Source: Streptococcus mitis
Lineage (GTDB): Bacteria > Bacillota > Bacilli > Lactobacillales > Streptococcaceae
Reading direction: 5' to 3'
DNA length: 64,000 bases
NCBI RefSeq assembly: GCF_001281025.1
Contig: NZ_CP012646.1
Coordinates: 1,703,001-1,767,000 of the forward strand
In this document: positions 34,162 through 41,823 of the stretch, piece after piece
Layout: each line of letters begins with the position of its first letter
Position numbering within the stretch: the stretch's first letter is position 1
Position numbers and translations under genes: made by a program
Notes under the pieces: model-generated
What the model saw: the letters and a program-made list of their open reading frames with translations, nothing else
The model's database searches: none
What the model was told of the DNA's origin: nothing

Positions 34162-35619
34162 ATGAAATCACACAAAAGACTGACACTTTTAGCCTTGGCT
34201 GTTCTTGGCTTATCGAGCCAAGTCGTTTTAGCTGATGATACGAGTCATTCCACTACTGCCCCTATGACTAGTTCAACTAGTAGCTCAATAAATACTTCCA
34301 CTAATCATTCTACTAACAGTTCTACAAATACTTCTGCTAGTAGTTCTCAAGCTAGTACAGAAAACTCGTCAAGTATAGCTAGTTCAAGTGAGCAAGAAAG
34401 CAAACCTTCTCTTTCTACGGAAACCAAACCTAATCAACCTATACAAACTGGCTGGGTAAAAGAGGGGAACAAGTGGACTTTTTATAGTCAAACTGGGGTC
34501 AAATTTACCGATACTCTCTACGATGGTTATCTCTTTGATAGTCATGGCTACTTGCTTGAAAACACTTGGTACCAAATGGGAAATAATTGGTACTATATCA
34601 ATGGTTCAGGTAAATATTTATCCAACCAATGGAGCCAAATCAATGGCAAGTGGTATGCTTTTGATGGCTACGGTAGAATGTTGGCCAATGTCTGGAAAGG
34701 CGATTACTACCTCAAATCCAGCGGTGCTATGGCAGATAAGGAATGGGTCTACGACCAAAGCTACTCTAGTTGGTTTTACCTAAAATCTGGCGGACGCTAT
34801 GCCCAAAAACAATGGATTGGTTCCTACTATCTTAAATCTGGTGGCTACATGGCCCATAAGGAATGGATTTATGACCCGGACTATCAAGCTTGGTACTATC
34901 TTAAGGACGATGGTGTGTATGTTACAGGAACCTATGCTGTGGATGGTAAAAACCAGCTCTTCCAAGGGAATGGAAAATGGGTTCGTGAATTAGCACAAGG
35001 TTTTCAAAAAGGACATTACTCTAAAACTATTTTTCTAGATCCAGGACACGGTGGCAAGGACCGCGGGGCTTATTACTATGGCATAGCTGAAAAAGAATTG
35101 AACCTACAAGTTTATCGTAAGCTACGTAAACGACTAGAAGGACTCGGCTATACCGTTCTCACCTCTCGAGACAGTGACATAGATGTTGATTTTATTACCG
35201 AGCGTTCTCGTATGGTCAACAAGACCAATGCAGACTTTTTCATCAGCCTTCATTTCAATGCAAAAGGGAATGATACAACCGTTAATCTGGGTATCCAGAC
35301 CTATTCTTACAAGGATGAACCTGGTTTCCCTAGCAAGATTAACAAGGATTGGCACAACAATCCTGAACGGATGAGTGAAAGTAATCGTCTCGCAGCTGAT
35401 ATCCATTCTTCACTGCTAGCTGAAACTGGAGCTAGGGATGCTGGGCTCTTGCAAGCAACCTTTGCTGTTCTCCGTGAAACAGCTAAACCAGCTGTTTTGC
35501 TGGAGATGGGATATATGGATAATCCAGAAGAAAACCAAAAAATCCGCAGCAGTGACTACCAAGATAAACTAGTTGAAGGGATTATCAAGGGAATCCAAAA
35601 ATATTATGCTGGTAATTAA
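34162..35619 (+). CDS. Secreted choline-binding N-acetylmuramoyl-L-alanine amidase (Amidase_3)
   Basis: A 485-residue secreted wall hydrolase. A signal peptide (1-24, cut near VVLA/DD) is followed by a Ser/Thr-rich linker (about 26-90), with about seven choline-binding repeats (95-275) of the GKWYAFDGYGRML and EWIYDPDYQAWYYLK type. The C-terminal zinc amidase domain (288-485) has FLDPGHGGKD (His296), the Glu of AEKELN, SLHFNA (His364) and the catalytic Glu in LLEMGYMDN. It should cleave the MurNAc-L-Ala bond while held on teichoic-acid choline. The domain class differs from LytA, which is Amidase_2 with the repeats at the other end. It lies between rel and a hydrolase gene and is likely accessory. 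Confidence 0.92.
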   Translation: MKSHKRLTLLALAVLGLSSQVVLADDTSHSTTAPMTSSTSSSINTSTNHSTNSSTNTSASSSQASTENSSSIASSSEQESKPSLSTETKPNQPIQTGWVKEGNKWTFYSQTGVKFTDTLYDGYLFDSHGYLLENTWYQMGNNWYYINGSGKYLSNQWSQINGKWYAFDGYGRMLANVWKGDYYLKSSGAMADKEWVYDQSYSSWFYLKSGGRYAQKQWIGSYYLKSGGYMAHKEWIYDPDYQAWYYLKDDGVYVTGTYAVDGKNQLFQGNGKWVRELAQGFQKGHYSKTIFLDPGHGGKDRGAYYYGIAEKELNLQVYRKLRKRLEGLGYTVLTSRDSDIDVDFITERSRMVNKTNADFFISLHFNAKGNDTTVNLGIQTYSYKDEPGFPSKINKDWHNNPERMSESNRLAADIHSSLLAETGARDAGLLQATFAVLRETAKPAVLLEMGYMDNPEENQKIRSSDYQDKLVEGIIKGIQKYYAGN

Positions 35620-35626
35620 AACAGCT

Positions 35627-35657
35627 TAAGCCTCTAACTAACTCGAGGCTTATTTTT
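35627..35657 (+). terminator. Terminator of the amidase gene
   Basis: TAAGCCTC/GAGGCTTA stem followed by TTTTT, eight bases after the stop codon. Confidence 0.85.
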
Positions 35658-35762
35658 CTTATCCAAACCGTATTCTGCTTTCTAGACCTATTTCCTTTTC
35701 CAGCTTATTCTCCCTAACTGTGCTATACTTATCTTAGTACATTCTTTGAGATTGGAGCTAAT

Positions 35763-36392
35763 ATGAAAATCCATAAAACCGTGAATCCTGTTGCCTATGA
35801 AAATACCTATTACCTAGAGGGTGAAAAACACCTCATCGTCGTCGATCCTGGTAGCCATTGGGAAGCTATTCGTCAGACAATAGAGAACATCAACAAACCT
35901 ATCTGCGCTATTCTCTTGACCCACGCCCATTATGACCATATCATGAGTCTGGACCTAGTTCGCGAGACTTTTGGCAATCCTCCTGTCTATATTGCAGAAA
36001 GTGAGGCCAGCTGGCTTTATACTCCTGTCGATAATCTCTCTGGGCTACCTCGCCACGATGATATGGCAGATGTGGTCGCAAAACCTGCTGAACACACTTT
36101 TATCTTTCACGAAGAATACCAACTAGAGGAATTTCGTTTCACTGTCTTACCAACACCAGGACATTCTATCGGTGGTGTTTCTATCGTCTTTCCTGATGCT
36201 CACCTAGTCTTGACAGGTGATGCTCTTTTCCGTGAAACAATCGGACGGACCGACCTTCCAACTGGTAGTATGGAACAACTCCTCCATAGTATCCAGACTC
36301 AACTCTTCACCCTCCCTAACTACGATGTCTATCCAGGGCATGGACCAGCTACTACTATTGCTCACGAAAAAACCTTCAATCCTTTTTTCTAA
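35763..36392 (+). CDS. Metallo-beta-lactamase-fold hydrolase (glyoxalase II-like)
   Basis: A 209-residue cytosolic metallohydrolase. The zinc motif LLTHAHYDHI (HxHxDH) is near residue 59, PTPGHSIGGV gives the third His group, LTGDALFRETIGRTD the bridging Asp, and YPGHGPATTI the last His. The short form without the glyoxalase II C-terminal domain is common in streptococci and often labelled hydroxyacylglutathione hydrolase or YcbL-like; the true substrate is unknown. Its promoter region (35700-35762) contains TGTGCTATACT. Confidence 0.9.
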   Translation: MKIHKTVNPVAYENTYYLEGEKHLIVVDPGSHWEAIRQTIENINKPICAILLTHAHYDHIMSLDLVRETFGNPPVYIAESEASWLYTPVDNLSGLPRHDDMADVVAKPAEHTFIFHEEYQLEEFRFTVLPTPGHSIGGVSIVFPDAHLVLTGDALFRETIGRTDLPTGSMEQLLHSIQTQLFTLPNYDVYPGHGPATTIAHEKTFNPFF

Positions 36393-36446
36393 TAAGATGA
36401 TGACAATCGAAATTTAAGTAAACTATCCAGCAAATCTTTCTATTAC

Positions 36447-36493
36447 AAAAGGCATCCAATCAAGGTTTTCACACCTGATTGGATGCCTTTTTT
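36447..36493. terminator. Two-way terminator between the hydrolase gene and pepO
   Basis: A perfect 16-bp stem AAAAGGCATCCAATCA/TGATTGGATGCCTTTT (36447-36462 and 36476-36490 or so) with a T-tail on both strands. Confidence 0.9.
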
Positions 36494-36514
36494 CTGATGA
36501 CTAGATTTTTTGCC

Positions 36515-38407
36515 TTACCAAATAATCACGCGCTCTTCTGGTGAACGCCACATACCGTCTCCTTCTTTGACATCATAGGTTGTAAAGAAATCATCGAAGT
36601 TTGGTACTTGTACATTGACACGAAGTTTGGCTGGTGCGTGCACATCAACGCTAGCCAAAAGTTTCATAAATTCTGGACGACCTTTCATGCGCCAGATACG
36701 ACCGAAGTTGTAGAAGAATTCTTCTGCTGAGAAGTCTAGTTCTCTCTTAGCTGCTTCAAGCGCTGCAGCGATTCCTCCCAAGTCAGCCACGTTTTCTGAC
36801 ACAGTCAATTTACCGTTGATGGTTGCACCATAAGAATCTTGTCCATCAAACTGGTCAATAACTTTTTGTGTTTTCTCCTTGAAGGCAGCATAGTCGCTCT
36901 CTGTCCACCAATCTTTGAGGCTACCATTTTCATCAAAGGAAGCTCCATTGGTATCAAAGGCGTGGGAAATTTCATGGGCAATAACTGCCCCAATACCACC
37001 GTAGTTAGCAGAAGATGACTGATGCAAGTCATAGAAAGGAGCCTGTAAAATAGCTGCTGGGAAGACAATCAGGTTCTTCTGCGGATTGTAGTAGGCATTG
37101 ACCATATGAGCAGGCATGCCCCATTCCTTGTAGTCTACAGGTTGGTTCCACTTGCTCCAACTGTGCTTGATTTCCACATGCGCAAAGGCTAGAGCATTGT
37201 CAAAAAGACTAGCATTTTCATCCACTACCTTGTCCTTATAGCGTTCTGGCAATTCTTCTGGGTAACCGATGTAAGGCTTGATAACATTGAGTTTGACGAT
37301 GGCCTTGTCACGAGTTTCAGGAGTCAGCCAGTCATTTTTAGCCAAGCGTTCCTTATAGACATCAATCATAGTTGCCACTTTTTTCTCCACGTCTGCCTTG
37401 GCCTCTGGAGAGAATTTTTCATGGGCATACCATAGCCCCAAGGCTTGTTTGAAAGGACCTTGTGCTAGCTGGTAGGCTGCCTTGACTTTGTCTTTGGCTT
37501 CTGGAACTCCTGAAAGCGCACGGCTATAGGCACCTGATAAGACACGGATTTCTTCTGTTAAATAGCTTGTTGAGAGATTAACCACACTCAAAATCAAGGT
37601 TGCCTTGAGGAGAGGCCAAGCTTCTTCACTATAGAATTGGTCTGCTGCTTGCCAGAAACGTTCCTCGTCTACAATAACCTTGTCTGGCACTTGTCCAAGA
37701 ACGGCTTGGAAGAAGTCATCCAAAGGTAGGGTAGGCGCAAATTTTTTGAAATCTTCATAAGCATATGGATGGTAGAGTTTAGCATATTCTGAACTTTCTT
37801 CATTAGAAAGCACTACTGACGCAACTCGACGGTCCAATTCTAGTCTTTTCTCTAACAAGTCTTCAATTTCTTCATCAGAGAAATCATAAGCCTTGAGAAG
37901 ATTTGCGCTACTTTCTTTCCAAAGAGTCAAGAGCTCTTCGCGCTGAGGATGGTCTTCTGCATAGTAGGTCGTGTCTGGCAGAATCGTGCTTGGAGCGCTA
38001 GCCCATAAAACGTTGATTCTGGCATCCATAAAGTCTGGCGATACACCAAAAGGAAGAAAATTAGGTTTGCCAGCAAGTTCAAACTCTGCTAGTTTGGCAG
38101 TGAAATCCGTAAAAGTCTCCAATTCTTGGAATTCTTTAAGAAGAGGCAAAACAGGTGTGATACCGTCAGCTTCTCTCTTGTCAAAATCACGAACTAGGCA
38201 GTGGTATTTGACAAAGTTTGCCAAGATAGCATCCTCAGGCACCTCTTCTCCTGCCAACCACTTGTCTGTTGTCGCCAGCATCAGGTCTTCAATTTCCTGG
38301 TCTAAATCAACAAAACCTCCAGTTTGAGACTTATCGGCTGGGATTTCAGCTGTCTTCTGCCATTCCCCATTAATTGCATCATAAAAATCGTCTTGATAAC
38401 GTGTCAT
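36515..38407 (-). CDS. pepO: Endopeptidase O (M13, neprilysin family)
   Basis: A 630-residue zinc peptidase. The catalytic motif is IAHEISHAFDTNG, and ENVADLGGIAAAL supplies the third ligand Glu and the family's conserved ENxAD. NAYYNPQKNLIVFPAAILQ and the FxxWRxK-like tail are typical M13. In pneumococci PepO reaches the surface without a classical signal and binds plasminogen and fibronectin (established for S. pneumoniae); no signal peptide is seen here either. The frame is open upstream, but the start MTRYQDDFYDAING is the family N-terminus. It diverges from psaBCA. Confidence 0.95.
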   Translation of the reverse strand: MTRYQDDFYDAINGEWQKTAEIPADKSQTGGFVDLDQEIEDLMLATTDKWLAGEEVPEDAILANFVKYHCLVRDFDKREADGITPVLPLLKEFQELETFTDFTAKLAEFELAGKPNFLPFGVSPDFMDARINVLWASAPSTILPDTTYYAEDHPQREELLTLWKESSANLLKAYDFSDEEIEDLLEKRLELDRRVASVVLSNEESSEYAKLYHPYAYEDFKKFAPTLPLDDFFQAVLGQVPDKVIVDEERFWQAADQFYSEEAWPLLKATLILSVVNLSTSYLTEEIRVLSGAYSRALSGVPEAKDKVKAAYQLAQGPFKQALGLWYAHEKFSPEAKADVEKKVATMIDVYKERLAKNDWLTPETRDKAIVKLNVIKPYIGYPEELPERYKDKVVDENASLFDNALAFAHVEIKHSWSKWNQPVDYKEWGMPAHMVNAYYNPQKNLIVFPAAILQAPFYDLHQSSSANYGGIGAVIAHEISHAFDTNGASFDENGSLKDWWTESDYAAFKEKTQKVIDQFDGQDSYGATINGKLTVSENVADLGGIAAALEAAKRELDFSAEEFFYNFGRIWRMKGRPEFMKLLASVDVHAPAKLRVNVQVPNFDDFFTTYDVKEGDGMWRSPEERVIIW

Positions 38408-38521
38408 CTTGTTCTCGCTTTCATTTGTACTTGCTTTTAGCTTAACAAAAATTACCTGGGAATGCAATTAAAAATGAACTGATACTTTCTATTGTTTTTC
38501 AGTTATTATTTTAATTTTTTC

Positions 38522-38560
38522 AAAAATTAACTTGACTTAATTTTTTTTTTAATGTATATT
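38522..38560 (+). promoter_or_regulatory. psaBCA promoter with a PsaR-type operator
   Basis: -35 TTGACT (38532-38537) and -10 TATATT (38555-38560), 17 bases apart. A perfect inverted repeat with nine-base arms AAAAATTAA and TTAATTTTT (38522-38530, 38537-38545) encloses the -35 box in its six-base centre. Its position fits repression by Mn-loaded PsaR; binding itself is inferred. Confidence 0.85.
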
Positions 38561-38584
38561 AAGAGACAGGAGGAATACAACTGT

Positions 38585-39307
38585 ATGATACGTATCGAAA
38601 ACCTCAGTGTCTCCTACAAAGAGACGTTGGCACTTAAGGATATTTCACTAGCGCTCCATGGACCAACAATTACCGGTATCATTGGTCCAAACGGTGCTGG
38701 GAAATCAACATTATTAAAAGGTATGCTGGGAATTATCCCACATCAAGGTCAGGCATTTCTCGATGACAAGGAAGTTAAAAAATCCTTACATCGAATCGCT
38801 TATGTCGAACAAAAAATAAATATCGACTACAACTTTCCCATCAAGGTCAAGGAATGTGTCTCACTAGGACTCTTTCCCTCTATCCCTCTCTTTCGAAGTT
38901 TAAATGCTAAACATTGGAAGAAAGTGCAAGAGGCCCTTGAAATTGTCGGTCTAGCTGACTACGCTGAACGTCAAATCAGTCAACTGTCTGGAGGTCAATT
39001 CCAGCGGGTCTTGATTGCCAGATGTCTGGTGCAGGAAGCCGACTATATCCTCTTGGATGAACCCTTTGTTGGGATTGACTCCGTTAGTGAGGAAATCATC
39101 ATGAATACGCTGAGAGATCTAAAAAAAGCTGGGAAGACGGTTCTCATCGTCCACCACGACCTCAGCAAGGTTCCCCACTACTTCGATCAAGTCTTGCTTG
39201 TCAATCGAGAAGTGATTGCCTTTGGTCCAACCAAAGAAACCTTTACCGAAGCCAATCTCAAAGAAGCTTACGGTAATCGACTCTTTTTCAGTGGAGGTGA
39301 CCTATGA
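38585..39307 (+). CDS. psaB: Manganese ABC transporter ATP-binding protein
   Basis: A 240-residue ATPase of the metal-chelate (ZnuC/MntB) class: Walker [10 protein letters not shown], signature LSGGQFQR, Walker [13 protein letters not shown] and switch His in VHHDLSK. It energises Mn2+ import through PsaC. The frame starts earlier, but the ATG at 38585 is preceded by CAGGAGG-like AGGAGG and gives the standard 240-residue PsaB. First gene of psaBCA; the PsaC start overlaps its stop by four bases. Confidence 0.96.
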   Translation: MIRIENLSVSYKETLALKDISLALHGPTITGIIGPNGAGKSTLLKGMLGIIPHQGQAFLDDKEVKKSLHRIAYVEQKINIDYNFPIKVKECVSLGLFPSIPLFRSLNAKHWKKVQEALEIVGLADYAERQISQLSGGQFQRVLIARCLVQEADYILLDEPFVGIDSVSEEIIMNTLRDLKKAGKTVLIVHHDLSKVPHYFDQVLLVNREVIAFGPTKETFTEANLKEAYGNRLFFSGGDL

Positions 39308-40152
39308 TCGCAGAATTTATCGATGGATTGCAAAAATTCCATTTCTTACAAAATGCCTTGATAACAGCTATTGTCATTGGGGTCGTAGCTGGAGCTGTGG
39401 GATGTTTCATCATCCTACGCGGGATGTCACTCATGGGAGATGCCATTTCACATGCTGTCTTGCCAGGTGTAGCCCTCTCCTTTATCTTGGGCCTTGACTT
39501 CTTTATCGGAGCCATTGTCTTCGGACTACTAGCTGCTATCATCATTACCTACATCAAGGGAAACTCGATTATCAAAAGCGATACCGCCATCGGCATTACC
39601 TTTTCTTCTTTCTTAGCCCTCGGTATCATCTTGATTAGTGTCGCTAAAAGTTCAACTGACCTTTTCCATATTCTTTTTGGTAATATCCTGGCCGTCCAAG
39701 ATACGGATATGTTTATTACTATGGGTGTGGGGGCAGCCATTCTCTTGTTAATCTGGATTTTCTTCAAGCAACTCTTGATAACATCCTTTGATGAACTCTT
39801 GGCTAAAGCCATGGGAATGCCTGTCAATTTCTATCACTACCTTCTCATGGTACTCCTAACTCTCGTGTCTGTGACAGCCATGCAAAGTGTCGGAACTATC
39901 CTGATTGTAGCCATGCTGATTACCCCAGCGGCAACTGCTTATCTGTATGCTAATAGCCTGAAAAGCATGATTTTCCTTTCCTCAACATTTGGAGCGACAG
40001 CTTCAGTTTTGGGGCTCTTTATCGGCTATAGCTTTAACGTTGCGGCAGGTTCTAGTATCGTGCTTACAGCCGCTAGTTTCTTTCTCATTAGCTTCTTTAT
40101 CGCTCCAAAACAACGATATTTGAAACTGAAAAATAAACATTTGTTAAAATAA
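39304..40152 (+). CDS. psaC: Manganese ABC transporter permease
   Basis: A 282-residue ABC-3 family membrane permease with eight or nine spans. [23 protein letters not shown] near residue 40 is the conserved coupling and metal-path region. [10 protein letters not shown] and [19 protein letters not shown] are further family blocks. It forms the channel of the Psa importer with PsaB. Translational overlap with psaB is ATGA. The 31-base gap to psaA has the ribosome site for PsaA. Confidence 0.96.
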   Translation: MIAEFIDGLQKFHFLQNALITAIVIGVVAGAVGCFIILRGMSLMGDAISHAVLPGVALSFILGLDFFIGAIVFGLLAAIIITYIKGNSIIKSDTAIGITFSSFLALGIILISVAKSSTDLFHILFGNILAVQDTDMFITMGVGAAILLLIWIFFKQLLITSFDELLAKAMGMPVNFYHYLLMVLLTLVSVTAMQSVGTILIVAMLITPAATAYLYANSLKSMIFLSSTFGATASVLGLFIGYSFNVAAGSSIVLTAASFFLISFFIAPKQRYLKLKNKHLLK

Positions 40153-40183
40153 GGGGCAAAACCCCAATAAATTGGAGGATCTA

Positions 40184-41113
40184 ATGAAAAAATTAGGTAC
40201 ATTACTCGTTCTCTTTCTTTCCGTCATTGCTCTTGTAGCATGTGCTAGTGGAAAAAAAGATGCAGCTTCTGGTCAAAAACTAAAAGTTGTTGCTACAAAC
40301 TCAATCATCGCTGATATTACTAAAAATATTGCTGGTGACAAGATTGATCTTCACAGTATCGTTCCTGTTGGTCAAGACCCACACGAATACGAACCACTTC
40401 CTGAAGACGTTAAGAAAACTTCTCAAGCTGATTTGATTTTCTATAACGGGATCAACCTTGAAACAGGTGGCAATGCTTGGTTTACAAAATTGGTAGAAAA
40501 TGCTAAGAAAACTGAAAACAAAGACTACTTTGCAGTCAGCGAAGGCGTTGATGTTATCTACCTTGAAGGTCAAAACGAAAAAGGCAAAGAAGACCCACAC
40601 GCTTGGCTTAACCTTGAAAATGGTATGATCTTTGCTAAAAATATCGCAAAACAATTGAGCGCTAAAGACCCTAGCAACAAGGAATTCTACGAAAAAAATC
40701 TCAAAGAATATACTGATAAGCTAGACAAACTTGACAAGGAAGCTAAGGAGAAATTTAACAACATCCCTGCTGAGAAGAAATTGATCGTAACCAGCGAAGG
40801 ATGCTTCAAATACTTCTCTAAAGCCTACGGTGTCCCAAGTGCCTATATCTGGGAAATCAACACTGAAGAAGAAGGAACTCCTGAACAAATCAAAACCTTG
40901 GTTGAAAAACTTCGCCAAACAAAAGTTCCTTCACTCTTTGTAGAATCAAGTGTGGATGACCGTCCAATGAAGACTGTTTCACAAGACACAAACATCCCAA
41001 TCTACGCACAAATCTTTACTGACTCTATCGCAGAACAAGGTAAAGAAGGCGATAGCTACTACAACATGATGAAATACAACCTTGACAAGATTGCTGAAGG
41101 ATTGGCAAAATAA
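40184..41113 (+). CDS. psaA: Manganese-binding lipoprotein adhesin
   Basis: A 309-residue cluster A-I solute-binding lipoprotein that catches Mn2+ outside the cell. The signal ends LVACASG with the lipidated Cys20; His67 (QDPHEYEP) is the first of the ligands, and His (DPHAWLN), Glu (TSEGCF to WEINTEEEG region) and Asp ([10 protein letters not shown]) complete the known site. It is needed for Mn supply and oxidative-stress resistance in pneumococci. The start at 40184 is chosen after TTGGAGGATCTA; an ATG 12 bases upstream is discarded. A terminator follows. Confidence 0.97.
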   Translation: MKKLGTLLVLFLSVIALVACASGKKDAASGQKLKVVATNSIIADITKNIAGDKIDLHSIVPVGQDPHEYEPLPEDVKKTSQADLIFYNGINLETGGNAWFTKLVENAKKTENKDYFAVSEGVDVIYLEGQNEKGKEDPHAWLNLENGMIFAKNIAKQLSAKDPSNKEFYEKNLKEYTDKLDKLDKEAKEKFNNIPAEKKLIVTSEGCFKYFSKAYGVPSAYIWEINTEEEGTPEQIKTLVEKLRQTKVPSLFVESSVDDRPMKTVSQDTNIPIYAQIFTDSIAEQGKEGDSYYNMMKYNLDKIAEGLAK

Positions 41114-41120
41114 GCCTCTG

Positions 41121-41156
41121 AAAAACGTCATTCTCTCATGAGCTGGCGTTTTTTTC
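41121..41156 (+). terminator. Terminator of psaBCA
   Basis: AAAAACGTCA and TGGCGTTTTT arms with an inner CTC/GAG pair and a T-run. Confidence 0.8.
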
Positions 41157-41181
41157 TATGCCCACATTTCCGGTCAAATCA

Positions 41182-41211
41182 TTGGAAAATTCTAACCGTT
41201 TCAGCTAAAAT
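41182..41211 (+). promoter_or_regulatory. Promoter of tpx
   Basis: -35 TTGGAA (41182-41187) and -10 TAAAAT (41206-41211), 18-base spacing, between the psaA terminator and tpx. Confidence 0.6.
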
Positions 41212-41236
41212 GGAAGAAAAAAGATTGGAGTATCTT

Positions 41237-41728
41237 ATGGTAACTTTTCTCGGAAATCCTGTGAGCTTTACAGGTAAACAACTACAAGTCGGCGACAAGG
41301 CACTTGATTTTTCACTCACTACAACAGACCTTTCTAAAAAATCTCTGGCTGATTTTGATGGCAAGAAAAAAGTCTTGAGTGTCGTGCCTTCTATCGATAC
41401 AGGTATCTGCTCAACTCAAACGCGTCGCTTTAATGAAGAACTGGCTGGACTGGACAACACGGTCGTATTGACTGTTTCTATGGACCTACCATTTGCCCAA
41501 AAACGTTGGTGTGGTGCTGAAGGTATTGAAAATGCCATCATGCTCTCAGACTATTTCGACCATTCCTTTGGACGTGATTATGCCCTCTTAATCAATGAGT
41601 GGCATCTATTGGCACGCGCAGTCTTTGTCCTCGATACTGACAATACGATTCGCTACGTTGAATACGTGGACAATATCAATTCTGAACCAAACTTCGAAGC
41701 CGCAATTGCAGCTGCTAAAGCCCTATAG
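41237..41728 (+). CDS. tpx: Thiol peroxidase (atypical 2-Cys peroxiredoxin)
   Basis: A 163-residue Tpx (PsaD) that reduces hydrogen and lipid peroxides with thioredoxin. [12 protein letters not shown] holds the peroxidatic Cys58 and KRWCGAEG the resolving Cys. Mitis streptococci make much H2O2, so a Tpx beside the Mn importer fits oxidative defence. It is made from its own promoter plus possible read-through from psaA. The frame is open to 41138; the start after TTGGAGTATCTT is the family start. Confidence 0.96.
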   Translation: MVTFLGNPVSFTGKQLQVGDKALDFSLTTTDLSKKSLADFDGKKKVLSVVPSIDTGICSTQTRRFNEELAGLDNTVVLTVSMDLPFAQKRWCGAEGIENAIMLSDYFDHSFGRDYALLINEWHLLARAVFVLDTDNTIRYVEYVDNINSEPNFEAAIAAAKAL

Positions 41729-41781
41729 AAAAAATCCTCTGTCACAAAGAGTTCCCTACTCTTTGAAACGGAGGATTTTTG
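41729..41781. terminator. Two-way terminator after tpx
   Basis: A long imperfect stem: AAAATCCTCTG/CGGAGGATTTT outside and CAAAGAGT/ACTCTTTG inside, with T-runs on both sides, between converging tpx and the permease gene. Confidence 0.85.
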
Positions 41782-41823
41782 TTTACGAGTAAATATAAAT
41801 TCAATCAGATAAAAACAACTACC

